NCBI GenBank assembly: GCA_964059195.1
Contig: CAXKWD010000005.1
Coordinates: forward strand, 92,145,882 to 92,209,881
Origin: Ectobius pallidus
Lineage: Eukaryota; Arthropoda; Insecta; Blattodea; Ectobiidae
Reading direction: 5' to 3'
Length of the DNA: 64,000 nt
Position 1 is the first letter of the stretch; each line of letters opens with the position of its first letter. The position numbers and the translations under genes are program-made. The notes beneath the pieces were generated by a model that saw only the letters and a program-made list of their open reading frames with translations, did no database searches and was not told the origin of the DNA. Below, one piece after another: positions 39,262-50,174 of the stretch.

Positions 39262-40043
39262 TAGGGGGCGGATTTCTATTACCTAAAAAATAGGATATAT
39301 GCATGCATTTATGACCTAAAAAACATTAAAATATGACCAATAAAATTTAAAATATGACTTTACCACTTACACATTATGTATATATTTTTTATTAAGTTTC
39401 ATTACAATTCATTTTATTAAAATATAATGTTCATTATTTAAAATATCTGTAAATTCTCAAAAAGTATCAGTATAATGTAACATTTACAAAATATGATATG
39501 AAACTTCAAAACTTCTTTAATATGCACACAAATATGCTGAAAATATGACCTAAATATGCTACAATAGTTGAAAATTTCCTGACTAAACTAAACTCCGTGG
39601 CGCTACATCCCTGGAGGGACTTGGCCTACCACCCGACCGCTGCGTCATCTCCCGTAGGCAGATGGCAGGATTGGGGGGCATGTGGTCAGCATGCCGACAC
39701 CCACGGCCGTTATTGGTGGTTTTCATGACCGGAGCCGCTACTTCTCTATCAAGTAGCTCCTCAATTTCGAATCACGAGGCTGAGTGCACCCCTACCAGAC
39801 CTCCCTACCTCAGAAAAATCCGAGGAGGTACCGGGAATCGAACCCGGGCTGACGGATCTGTAGTCAGCGACGCTAACCACAAGACCATGCCGGCGGACTG
39901 AAAATTTCCTAAGTATGCAGTTATTTGCACAATAAAAGCCGTTCCATTTTCACCAGGATGCTTGGAATCGGGTTTAAATTAGTCGGAAACCTGAAATAAT
40001 GCAAACGGGAAAAATATGACATGTCATAGAAATCTGCCTCCTA
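39262..40043. mobile_element. hAT MITE (782 bp) carrying a SINE
   Basis: The ends are TAGGGGGCGGATTTCTAT and ATAGAAATCTGCCTCCTA. The 8-bp duplication GTGATTAT is exact (39254-39261, 40044-40051). A full SINE is nested at 39,581-39,898. The body is rich in AATATGAC(C/T). Confidence 0.88.
39581..39898 (-). repeat. full-length tRNA-derived SINE, minus strand
   Basis: 318 bp with the 12-bp duplication TGAAAATTTCCT on both sides (39569-39580, 39899-39910). The minus strand has the tRNA-like head with B box GGGTTCGATTCCCGG and ends GCGCCACGGAG. Same family as 23,663. Confidence 0.88.
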
Positions 40044-40338
40044 GTGATTATACACATCATTTGCATTAAAGTAGCTATTTTTAGTGTTATGTTCATTATC
40101 TATCCTATGGTTTTCGAGAGGTGGAGCCTGACATTAGTCCTGCAAACAGGAAAATAATCGAGCACTACAGCACCACTCCAACAGTAACCAAAACTATATT
40201 GCCGAGATTACTGATTCAGCATTAGAGTTTGTTGTAACTCTTGGCTTCAAGTTGCATTTATTTGCATTAATTTTGCTCTACATATCGTTCTGTCTCTGGC
40301 TATTCTACAGTGTTTTTCATGTGTTAAATTATGTACCC

Positions 40339-40630
40339 AACCGCCGGCGTGGTCTTGTGGTTAGCGTCGCTAACTACAGATCCGTCGGACCAGGTTCGAT
40401 CCTCGGTACCTTCTCAGATTTTTCTGAGGCAGGGATGCACTCAGCCTCGTAGTTCAAACTGATGAGCTACTTGATAGAAAAGTAGCGGCTCTGGTCATGA
40501 AAACCACCATTAATGGCCGTAGGTGTCGGCATGCTGACCACATGCCCCCCAATCCTGCCATCTGCCTATGGTAGATGATGCAGCGATTGGATGGTAGGCC
40601 AAGTCCCTCCAGGGATGAAGCGCCACGGAG
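40339..40630 (+). repeat. tRNA-derived SINE, plus strand
   Basis: A 15-bp duplication TTAAATTATGTACCC flanks it (40324-40338, 40631-40645). The head is GCCGGCGTGGTCTTGTGGTT. It lacks about 20 bp around the GGGAGGTCTGG segment relative to its siblings. Confidence 0.88.
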
Positions 40631-41092
40631 TTAAATTATGTACCCTTGTGAAAATGACTCCACTTATATACTTGTCACATGATTAGTAATATTCCCCTAT
40701 AGTTCTGAGGTTGGTCGCAAACCTGTCTGGCCCCAACTCTTGAAAATAGAAATATAGCACATTTTAAATTCAACGTTTTCTGGTGAAAGGTGTAAGAAAC
40801 ACTGTGAGCATATCATAGACTAAATTGCAGCTTATGGGAAGAATTGATGCATACAAACTGAATCCACCTCCAAGGGTTTTCAATTTGCATAACCGTATGC
40901 ATGCTGTGTGATTCCACCTTCATTCTAAATATGTAAGCCTCGCAATGTTCCATCAAGTCAAAAGCGAGAGTACCCCTTAAATCTTTTTTAGAAAAAGCAT
41001 TGATTATGCATATTATTTCTTGCTATATGTGAACTATAGTAACACTAAACCATACCTTTTAACAGACCTTTCCTGTGCCTACAGACATCTCT

Positions 41093-41384
41093 ACTTGTGG
41101 TTAGCGTCACTGACTACAGATCCGTTGGCCCGGGTTCAATCCCCGGTACCTTCTTGGATTTTTCTGGGGTAGGGAGGTCTGGTAGGGGTGCACTCAGCCT
41201 CGTGATTCAAATTGAGGAGCTACTTGATAGAGAAGTAGCGGCTCCGGTCATGGAAACCACCATTAACGGCCGTGGGTGTCGGCATGCTGACCACATGCCC
41301 CCCAATCCTGCCATCTGCCTATAGGTAGATGACGCAGCGGTCGGGTGGTAGGCCTTGTTCCTTCGGGGATGTCGTGCCACGGAG
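41093..41384 (+). repeat. tRNA-derived SINE, 5' truncated
   Basis: Starts at CTTGTGGTTAGCGTC, missing the first 12 or so bases of the head, and ends GTGCCACGGAG. Very similar to 23,663 and 39,581. No clean target duplication. Confidence 0.82.
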
Positions 41385-41430
41385 TTCAGTACCTCTACTA
41401 ATTTTGTATCCATATCATATCATATATATA

Positions 41431-41855
41431 CAGTGAACACCGCTTAATGTAATCATAGTTAATGTTATCGCTTTTATGAGGTTCCGTATGGATTAATACT
41501 CATACATTGAAAAAATGCTGTTTATTATGATCAAAGATTCGGTTTATGTTATCACGTTTTCCATTTTGCGGCTTAATTTTTAAGTATTTTTTGTACGCCA
41601 TTCAAAATGTTGTTTTTAGGGAACTGTACTGTGTTGTATTAGAAGTAGGGTAGTGCTCAGTTCATAGGACAACCTGTTCGAGGGGGTGGCATTCCCTAAC
41701 TTTCTCTTTTAAGCAGTAAAACATGTTTCACCCCTCAGTTTAGCTGTAGCTTTTGATTTTTGAAGTGAACAGTGATGACATGCAGTGATGGTTAGTGTAA
41801 AATGAAAAGACTGGAACAGACAGACGTTCATCTAAAGCGGTGTTCACCACAGATC
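41431..41855. mobile_element. pogo/Tigger-type MITE
   Basis: CAGTGAACACCGCTTAATG follows a TA. The inverted right end is AAAGCGGTGTTCACC near 41,835-41,850. Internal GGTTTATGTTATC motifs repeat. No transposase. Confidence 0.5.
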
Positions 41856-42029
41856 AGTAAACTTCCAATAAACACCATGAATGAATGATTGATTAATGGA
41901 CTCCAAAGGGGAAACAGAAACAATAAAAACTTTTTTACTGATTGTGAAAATAGTTGTTTGCAGGCTATTATGAGTGGTTGAATGATTCATAGTTAAGTAT
42001 TATCTTGTGTGTGTATATATATATAGTTT

Positions 42030-42263
42030 TTCCTCAGGGGATAGCAACCCCTAGTTATTCTGTAAGGGGATATTCACAGCGGATTTGTTACCGGGGTGCA
42101 CCAGTCCCCTACCTACTTAAACCTATGGACACACACACACCCAGTCCTGAACCCGGGTAAGACATTTTTCACTACTGAAAAATCCCCGGCCGGGAATGGG
42201 AATCGAACCCGGGCCGCCCAGGTGGCTGGCAGTCACGCTACCAACTCACCCACGGTGGTGGAC
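42030..42263 (-). repeat. second tRNA-derived SINE family
   Basis: The minus strand starts CCACCGTGGGTGAGTTGGTA (A box) with B box GGGTTCGATTCCCATT. Its body differs from the other SINEs. ATCTTGT and GTATATAT on both sides suggest a slightly decayed target duplication. Confidence 0.7.
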
Positions 42264-42466
42264 ATCTTGTATATATGAATAAATAAATATGAGACTTTTA
42301 ATTCTGTTTTTGTAGTGTAATATCTGATGTATGAATAAATATCCTTTAATTAGTTCTTTCAGCTACTGTTATCAGTCGGTTATGCAGCGTGCACTGTATA
42401 TCCTTAAATTAATTTTGTCAGAAAATTACATATACATTATTCATATAAAAATGGTGATTTACTCAA

Positions 42467-42468
<2 letters not shown>

Positions 42469-42524
<56 letters not shown>

Positions 42525-42530
42525 CACACA
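42469..42530 (+). repeat. poly-A tract (42) plus (CA)10 microsatellite
   Basis: An uninterrupted run of 42 A is followed directly by ten CA units. This may be a retroposon tail or microsatellite expansion. Its length is unreliable in any assembly. Confidence 0.9.
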
Positions 42531-42844
42531 CTCCAACCACACAGAGTGGAAAAATGGAGGAACAGCATCAATGGCAAGCATATGAATCCGAACAGTCGAA
42601 TAGCTGCTTATAAGTGTGATAATATAAGTCTTCATATTATCTCATCCCATAAGCACCCTGGTAAAATCCAATTCCAGTGTAAGGACCGCATGATGGCCCA
42701 GTGCCAGTATACAGTGACCAGGGAACCGAGTTCAAATTTCAGTGAGATTAGAACCATACTCGTGATGGATGAAGTCAGGATTTTTCTAATGTTATTCTAC
42801 CCGCACTTTTCTGCTCACTTGTGTTTCTCTTCATCTCTCTTCAT

Positions 42845-43145
42845 TCTAAACTAAAACTCCGCGGAGCTACATCTCTTGTGGGACTAGGCCTACCATCCAA
42901 TTGCAGCATCATCTAAGTTACCATAGGCAGATGGCAGGATTGGGGGCACAGTCAGTATGCCAACTCCCATGGTCAGTATTATAAATTTTGTGTTTAGAGG
43001 CTTTACTTTATCGAGTTGGTATCACAAGGCTGTGTGCATCCCGTTCCACATCTCCCCACGTCATGAAAATTGGAGGAGGTACCGAGGCTCAAACTTGGAC
43101 CTGTGGATCCTTAGCCAACAAAGCGAACTTGTAGACCACCCAGAC
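42845..43145 (-). repeat. old, diverged copy of the main SINE
   Basis: AACTCCGCGGAGCTACATCT, CCATAGGCAGATGGCAGGAT and GGAGGTACCGAGGCTCAAAC follow the order of the 39,581 copy with many substitutions. Confidence 0.7.
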
Positions 43146-43149
43146 AGTT

Positions 43150-44320
43150 CGTTCTTCATTCACCTCCCAAAAAAATCAATTTCTCTGGCAACTGCAGGTG
43201 TAGCATCATTTGGCTGGCAGGGCTACAGCAAATTTTACCCCACCTTCCTCAGCCTCAGGTTTGGTGTTTGATCATGCAGCAAAAACCACTTTGCAGGGGT
43301 GGACTTATTGTCCAGGTGTGAGGGTGGCAAGACCATTTGATCAGAACTGGGCAATAAGTGGCCTTATCAGGAATTGTATGCATGATATATAATTATAGGA
43401 GGGCAGCACTATAAGTCATCCCCTCCCCCCCTCTAACCAACTTCCCTTTCTTTCCCATCTCCTTTTCTGATAGGTGAGGTTATTTTTTTATTTATGCAAT
43501 TAATTTTTGCAGGTGGGAATTAAATGTTATTAAAACAGATAGTAGGCTTACTTAGTTACTTCTGTCTTACAATATAAGCGTATTTGAATATTATATATTT
43601 AAAGATGAACCATGAAGATATGCCATTTTTAGCGTCCCTAATGAAAACTTCATTCTTGACAATGAATCGAATTATACGTAAATATATATGAAATAAAAAT
43701 AAATAATACGATTTATGGATGTAAAACTATTTTAAATCATCCCGACACTTCTTTGATGAGTATTTTATGATATCCAGAATTTTAAACGAGATCGATTGGT
43801 GGTGACTGGTTTATCTTTCTTCTAAGATCTTAGCTACCATTCATTTGTCCATTGTTTTGAATGCACTTCGTCATTGGATAAGCATGAGACAACCTTAGGT
43901 AGTGTGCAGCTATTGGTGGATTTGTACATGTTTGCTTTATGGCGTGGGAAGTGAATAGAACGTGAATGTCATGAGCGTGAGTGTATTAATAAAACTTACG
44001 TAATTTGTAACGTTTAAATTTGTTTTCTAAACATGTAAATTATTTAGTACTACATACTTTTAATTCTTCAACCTAAATATAAAGAGAAAATATAAACTGT
44101 ACCGGTACTGCATGCTTAAAGGTTAGATCACGATCTTGGTAGAGGGAGTTTCAAATAATTATTTCAGACGATGATTCAACAGGTCTAGTTATATTTTTTC
44201 TCAGTGACGTGATTTAAGTTTGTCTGTTAGAGAACCGGTTGTAGGATTTCAATATGAATGTCATTGTACCTGAGATCAGTGTGTAGATGACAGATTAATT
44301 TTGAGTTACGGTACGAAAGG
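43150..44320. other. region upstream of the 44.4-kb gene
   Basis: No clear coding sequence. The last few hundred bases are the likely promoter and 5' UTR of the next gene, but no core promoter element can be assigned. Confidence 0.4.
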
Positions 44321-44433
44321 AGCAATGGGTATGTTTTGTGTAGGCCTACTAGCATTCAAGTTCCTTTTTCTGAAACTATTCATATATTGTCATTTATGTA
44401 GTATGGTAATGTGTTTTACTAGGTGCAGAAACG

Positions 44434-45453
44434 ATGCCAGGAAGGAGGAAGATCAGAGCTAGGAAGAAAAGAACAAAAAGAAGAAAAATGTTAAATCTTA
44501 TGGAAAGAATCAAGAAGAAAGAACAACAATTAAAAGTAGAGTCGTCTGCCCATTCCTGTTCTGAAGGAAATCTGTGTAGTACAGTGATATTTAAAGAATC
44601 GTCTGATTCCTTAAGCAGTTCTGAAAAAAATCTTGGAGTGCAAGTGGGCCATAAGGAAAAAGTAATGACCTCGACAAGTAGTAGTACTGAGAGCAAAGAA
44701 AACCTAGAGCCTGTTAATATGATAGGTTTGGAAAAAAGGAAAAGTGAATTTTCTAATTTGAAAAGAGCATCCAAGCGAACTCGAACATCTAGCCTTAACA
44801 GAACCAGAAAACAGGATCTTAATTGGCCTGACAAAATTTCCTCAACATCATGTTTGACATCTTGGCTGGCTGCTGCAGAAGACATTTTTCTTCCTTCTCC
44901 ATCATCAAAAGAGTTGACAAAATATAAACGTTGTCGTGATGAAGTGATATCTTCTGCAGAAGACTCTTCCCCAATATATCAGCCTGTTAAGAAGACTAAG
45001 AGTATCGAAAAGCATGAAGATTTATGCTCTTCTTCACTCCCAGATTTGGAGATGATGGAGATTTCACCACCTGTTACGACAACTAGTAACAAAAGAACAA
45101 GGCATAATTCATCCCAAACTAACTCTTTTTTGGATGAAGAGAAGACATCAGAAAGTGACGATTCTCCTCCAGTGGTGAGACCAACAAAACGGACAAAAAA
45201 TGTGCCAGGAAAGATATTGTATATTCCAGAAGAGCCTTCAGATTTTTCTGACTGCGCATTATCTTCACCATCTGTTTCAAGCTTCAAAACTTCACAGATG
45301 AAATCTATCACAACTCCAACTACCCCTATCACATCACATCGGTATCCTGAGCATAGACCTTGTTCAGCTCCACAACTAAGAAGACCAGAAAAAGATCCAG
45401 ATTTGTTCAGATTGGTGAAGTCTTCGGAAGAAAGACATAGAAGCTTAATTAAG
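44434..45453 (+). CDS. unrecognised basic, serine-rich, probably nuclear protein (5' coding part)
   Basis: I do not recognise the family. 340 codons stay open up to a good donor (AAG|GTAATA at 45,454), phase 0. The N terminus is very basic (RRKIRARKKRTKRRK, residues 4-18). Lys/Arg-Thr-Lys/Arg clusters recur at 114-117, 186-189, 220-223 and 252-255 and could be nuclear localisation signals. Two sit in a repeated pattern: SSPIYQPVKKTK and SPPVVRPTKRTK. SxSExNL-type repeats occur at 41-49, 62-67 and 86-92. Residues 88-90 form a KEN box, a possible APC/C degron. An acceptor (TTTTACTAG) ends at 44,422, and ATGG|GTATGT at 44,325-44,328 could be a 5' exon joined in frame across a 94-bp intron, adding MGAET. 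No domain is visible; the rest must lie beyond this exon, possibly outside the window. Not transposon-like. Confidence 0.65.
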
Positions 45454-45814
45454 GTAATACTTATATCATAATGTAGTATAGGCTTTTGTGATTAGGGAGC
45501 TGGCTCAAATTGCTTTTTATTTTTTATTTATTTAACTTATTCTATTTTTTAGATATGGTAGGTTTATTCAGGGTAAAATAGTCTTTGAATACCTTACTGG
45601 GCACTTGATTCAGGTGTTTATAGCCCTATTTTGTGATGGTAGGATTTCATAATTGTAAACAGAGTCAAAAGAGAATCTAGCAATTTTATTGGCATAGGCT
45701 CATAGCAAAATAAAATTAGGATCTATTTACAGGTATGGCAATAGGCCAGTAGATGATGACATGCTAATTTAGTAAAAATTCATATTGTTTCTGGAAATAG
45801 GCCTATAAGATATT

Positions 45815-45870
45815 CAGTGATGCGAAAAGTACACAAAAAATAATTGGGCTGAATTACAATTAGGCTACCT
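45815..45870 (+). repeat. solo left end of the hAT MITE seen at 782
   Basis: CAGTGATGCGAAAAGTACAC, then AATAATTGGGCTGAATTACA, matches 782-832 closely. The right end is missing. Confidence 0.65.
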
Positions 45871-46309
45871 GGGCTTACTGAATGTGATCATGTTAAGAAG
45901 TGGGAAGCACAGGGGCCTACCCAAGATTTCTTTTTGGGAGAGGCTGTGATAAGCCTAACACTAAATACCACTATAGGCTCAGAAGTTGATGATCTAAAAA
46001 TGCTTGAAAAATGACCTATAGAAAGACCTTAAATTTATGAAAATATGACATTGAAAATTGAAAATATGACTTAATATTTCCAAATCCATATTTAAAAAAG
46101 GGAATATATATATAAATAAAATCAGGTAAACTGATATACAGTAACAAAGTGCCAGTATGTTTTTGTTGAATCAATTATAATTGCAATTATGATATGCAGA
46201 AAATAAGTTTTTCTAATCAGATTAAAATCGACCAGCATCAGCAGAACTACAGATTTATGATACCTTAACAATCGTGCACTCACATAAAAATAAAAAAAAA
46301 TCCATGTCA

Positions 46310-46395
46310 AACCAGCCGGCTTCAGGATTTGATCCGGGGACCTCCAGAATACGAGTTCAAGACGTTACCATTTGGCCAACTCAGTCAGTTTGACA
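46310..46395 (-). repeat. tRNA-like SINE head, minus strand
   Basis: The minus strand reads TGACTGAGTTGGCCAAATGG (A box) then CCGGATCAAATCCTG (B box). Only the tRNA-like part is clear. Confidence 0.55.
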
Positions 46396-46497
46396 GTGTT
46401 GTTTGATAAGCATATGTGAAGCAATAGTGTTAACTATCAAATTATACCGGTAGACGAAAATTAAAAAGCATGTGACTTTTAATTAGTTGTTACTCTG

Positions 46498-49400
46498 GGG
46501 TCATTCCATGTCAAATCAACCAATTCTACTATGAGATTTGAACCTTGACCTCTCAGATTTGTATGATTTTTTTTTCAGGTATTGCACCCCCTAAATCTAG
46601 TTTAAATTTCAAATTTTTCTGACTTTTGGTTTTTGAGTTACGGGTTTAAAAATCCAAAAAACTATGGTTTTCTATCGCTTTAAGATTATTATAAAATGCT
46701 ATAGCTCAAAAACTATACCACCTAGAGAGCTCGAACTTGCACCATTTTTTTCCTCTGAAAATTCCCTTTAATTTGATATATCACAGAGCTATGTTGCTTA
46801 ATTTTTGAAATGTTAAAAAAGTTGCCAAAAAACTTTTTTTGAAATTTCAAAAATACGTACCCTCGGATTTTTTTGGAAAAATTATATGTGTTGTCCACTC
46901 TAATTGACTACATGCATGCAAACTTTCAAAATGGGATCTCAATGGGTTCTTATTTTTAAAAATATTTGACTACCAGAATACATGATAGTGAGATGTATAG
47001 CGGACTATTTCTAGGCTGTGAATACTAAGGTACATAGGCTAATTCTACCAAACCTAAATTATTTAGATAGCGTTCATATGTAACATTTCCCTCTTATTGT
47101 TTGTTAACTAAATGATGTGTAGTGTTGTTTTTAATTTAATTTTCATGATACCTGTAACTATACATAAGAAGGAAGAATAAATTTTAATTTACATACAACA
47201 TGCTAATAGTGAAATTTTGAACAAAGCCACTCATCTTGAATCATCCAAAACTCTTAGTAATATCAACTCATATAGTTATAAATGGTTTTGCTTTGTTTTC
47301 CAGTATTATTTGTATCCTAATCATTTACAAAGAATCCCATATAAAAGAAATGGGTAAAAGTTGTTTCACCTTGTGAAAAAGTTTAACTTGTTGATATTTG
47401 CGTGGATAGAACTATAGAATATTAGGTGTTTACCGTACATAGTTAATAGTATTTATACACTTTAAAAGTTTTCACTGAGGGTAACACAATTTAAATGTTT
47501 CTTTTCAATTTTTTTAAAGATATTTTTCCAAAGCAAGAGAAGACAGCTTTATTTCTTCAGCACTTAGAGTGTATGTTCTTTCCGTTGCTGTAGTTGGATC
47601 CACTGTTTGCAAAAGAGTGTTTCCTGGGACATCTAATAAATCTCTTGGTTGTGGATAACAAAAAAAACGGGCTGGACCTTTTGGGTGTAAAAAATTTATT
47701 CCATACATGCCATTGTGTTTTTCGTCAATGCATCCTAGCCACCAAGAGTCATCATAAGCTACTGTCACAAAACCAGCAGCAATGTTTTCCAAATCTGATG
47801 ATGTTATTTGGTTCACTGTTGTCACACATTCAAGAGATTCATCAAGGCTGAAATGATAAGGCTTGACAGTAATTTGACTCTCTGTGTGGAGTTCATATGA
47901 ATGAAACTTTTGTGTTCCCACAATCGCTTTTGATTCACTGAGCCGAGAAAGTAATCACTCTTTAGTCTCTTCGTAGTCTTCTGTTGTGCAATATTCAAAG
48001 TCAATGTTTTTTATATTTTCCAAGGCAAATTCATAAAGTTCTTTGGGTGTTAAAATTTGTTGTCATATGGTCTTTGTAAGCTGGCTAAAAGCTAGCCGCT
48101 TAACAGTTCCGCCAAGGCCATGACATGCACTCTTGCCATGGGATGTTGCAAAGAACTCCCACTCTGCCTCAACTTCAAAATCTGTTTTATGCAAGCATAA
48201 ATTAAGGAAGTTTTTCTTATTCTTATACTGGGCAGCGCTCCCATCAGAAAAGTAAGTAATCTTTTTAAGTGCAAAAGGCAAGGTTTGCTTTAAGCTTTCT
48301 AGCAGTTTTTTCTGGAATACATAGAAAGCGACTGTATTAAATTCCAGGAAATCTGATATAAAAACATATTGCAGGTGGTTTAGTTTCCCCTCCCATTTGT
48401 AATATATTATGATGAAAGGATGCAGTGTAGCTTGGCTGGTAGTCCAGTGGAATGATTGTATTTTGGCTTGTATGATGAAAGAGTAGTTTTCCGCAAAAAT
48501 CACAGTTGACTACTACATGGCCTTCAGTTAAATTTTCCTTGATTTCGCTTTAATATTCTTTCTGCTGACTAGCTATAAATGAATGAGTTCTGAGCTTTGT
48601 TAGTGTGTCCAAAAAGTCATCAATAAAGTCATCACTACATTACTACAGTTTCCATCACACACCCACTTTTTCATTGAACTTTGTATTCAATAATTCTTGA
48701 AGTCTAGGAACACCAGGTCATTCTTTACAAACATTCATAAAACAATGTTGAGATGGTGGATAGCACATCATCTTGACCAGAGTGATAAGATTTCAAATCA
48801 GTGTCATCCCCATCTAATACAAAATTTTGCATTTTTGCACTGTACATCATTAGCTTAATGTTTTGGTGTAAGGTACACACACAGACAGTATGTGTGCCAC
48901 TTTTTTCAGGCAGGATACAGTTCTTCGGCCTCAGGTTGCAAAACTTTGAAAAACCAATTTTGTTTGCTGGGAATTTTTCCTTAAATAATTGGTATATTTC
49001 TTGTAAATTTGCCAACACTAGTCTCTTTTGTACCTGGATCTTTCCATCTTTATTTCCTATGGTCACAATATCTTTTTTCCCTGGCAACATTCTACTAATG
49101 TCGTCAGAATTGTAGAAGTCTTTTACAGAGTCAGCCTAGAAATAGTCCACTATACACCTCACTAGCATGTAATCTGGTAGTCAAATATTTTTTAAACAAG
49201 AACCCATTGAGATCCCATCTTGAAATGTTGCATGCATGTAGTCAATTAGAGTGGACAACACATATAATTTTTCCAAAAAAATCCGAGGGTACGTATTTTT
49301 GGAATTTCAAAAAATGTTTTTTGGGAACTTTTTTAACATTTCAAAAATTAAGAAACATAGCTCTGTGATATATCAAATTAAAGGGCATTTTCAGAGGAAG

Positions 49401-49650
49401 AAAATGGTGCAAGTTTGAGCTCTCTAGGTGGTATAGTTTTTTAGCTATAGCATTTTATATTGATCTTAAAGTGATAGAAAACCGTAGTTTTTTTTATTTT
49501 TCAACCCTTGTAACTCACAAACCAAAAGTCAGAAAAATTTTAAATTTTAAATTTAAACTAGTTTTGGGGAGTACAATACCTGAAAAAAAAATCACACATG
49601 TCTGAGAGGTCAAGGTTTAGACTGTTAGTTGATTTGACATGGAATGACCC
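46498..49650 (-). mobile_element. 3.15-kb DNA transposon with about 530-bp inverted repeats (Sola-like?)
   Basis: The ends begin GGGTCATTCCATGTCAAATC on both strands. The inverted arms run about 46,498-47,027 and 49,135-49,650 and match at roughly nine positions in ten. TCTG flanks both ends (46494-46497, 49651-49654), a 4-bp duplication; CTCTGG is possible if the outer G is excluded. The interior encodes a decayed minus-strand transposase. A 4-bp TSD would fit Sola elements; that name is a guess. Confidence 0.75.
47514..49090 (-). pseudogene. decayed transposase of the 46.5-kb element
   Basis: Minus-strand open pieces in order are 49,090-48,725 (MLPGKKDIVTIGNKDGKIQV), 48,503-48,063 and 47,921-47,514. 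The middle piece has YFSDGSAAQYKNKKNFLNL and FFATSHGKSACHGLGGTVKR, a motif pair I associate with a widespread arthropod transposase lineage. The Asp of FSDG is a candidate catalytic residue. The last piece ends FCYPQPRDLLDVPGNTLL. Frame changes and stops separate the pieces, so it is inactive. It would have acted on the long inverted ends. Confidence 0.65.
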
Positions 49651-49654
49651 TCTG

Positions 49655-50110
49655 GTACTAGTCAACCGATTAGGTCCAAAATTAATAGGCTTCTTGCCAT
49701 GGATGTTATAAATGCTTATATCATGTTTCATGAAAATCCGATAAAGCATATTTGAGTTTTGGGGCCTTTTGTTATATGGGTGATTCTTCAAATATGGGAA
49801 AATTTGTGTTCCGGAGTGATATTTCCCTTCAAATTCAACTTTAAAAAAAAAAGTTTGTTTAGCTATTGCTTCCATACTTAAAAAACTATCACTTTGAAAT
49901 GTCACTAACTTTAAATTCTGATATTCCAAAATCGAATTTAATTCAATGAAATGTCATCCACATGCCCTGTCCCAAACCTCGGTTTTGTATATTCTAATGC
50001 ATTTTTCCACAAAACAAAATGTTATTTCCTTTTCAACTTTTTTCCTGTCAATGAGTATGAATGTGTGAAGAATATTAACCCCTAAAAAGTAAAATGAAAT
50101 AAAATTGTCA
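49655..50110. repeat. fragment related to the 54.8-55.1 kb tandem repeat
   Basis: CCGATTAGGTCCAA, CCATGGATGTTATAAATGC and GTTTCATGAAAATCCGATAA match units at 54,880 and 55,060. A CATCCACATG motif lies at 49,969. No gene. Confidence 0.5.
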
Positions 50111-50174
50111 CCCCACCTAATCAGGGTTGTTATGAAAAAAGCCGGCTTGATTTTAACCGGCCGGGTTTAACCGG

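Larger units (their letters stand above)
45454..46490. other. downstream intron with repeat fragments
   Basis: Follows the splice donor at 45,453. No next exon is recognisable. Contains a hAT end fragment (45,815), AATATGAC-rich sequence resembling the 39,262 MITE (about 46,000-46,080) and a SINE head (46,310). Confidence 0.5.

Noticed and set aside
44394..44885. 163-codon minus-strand frame opposite the 44.4-kb exon
   Set aside because: It is antisense to the serine/lysine-rich coding exon, giving a Leu/Ser/Phe-rich shadow with no motif.
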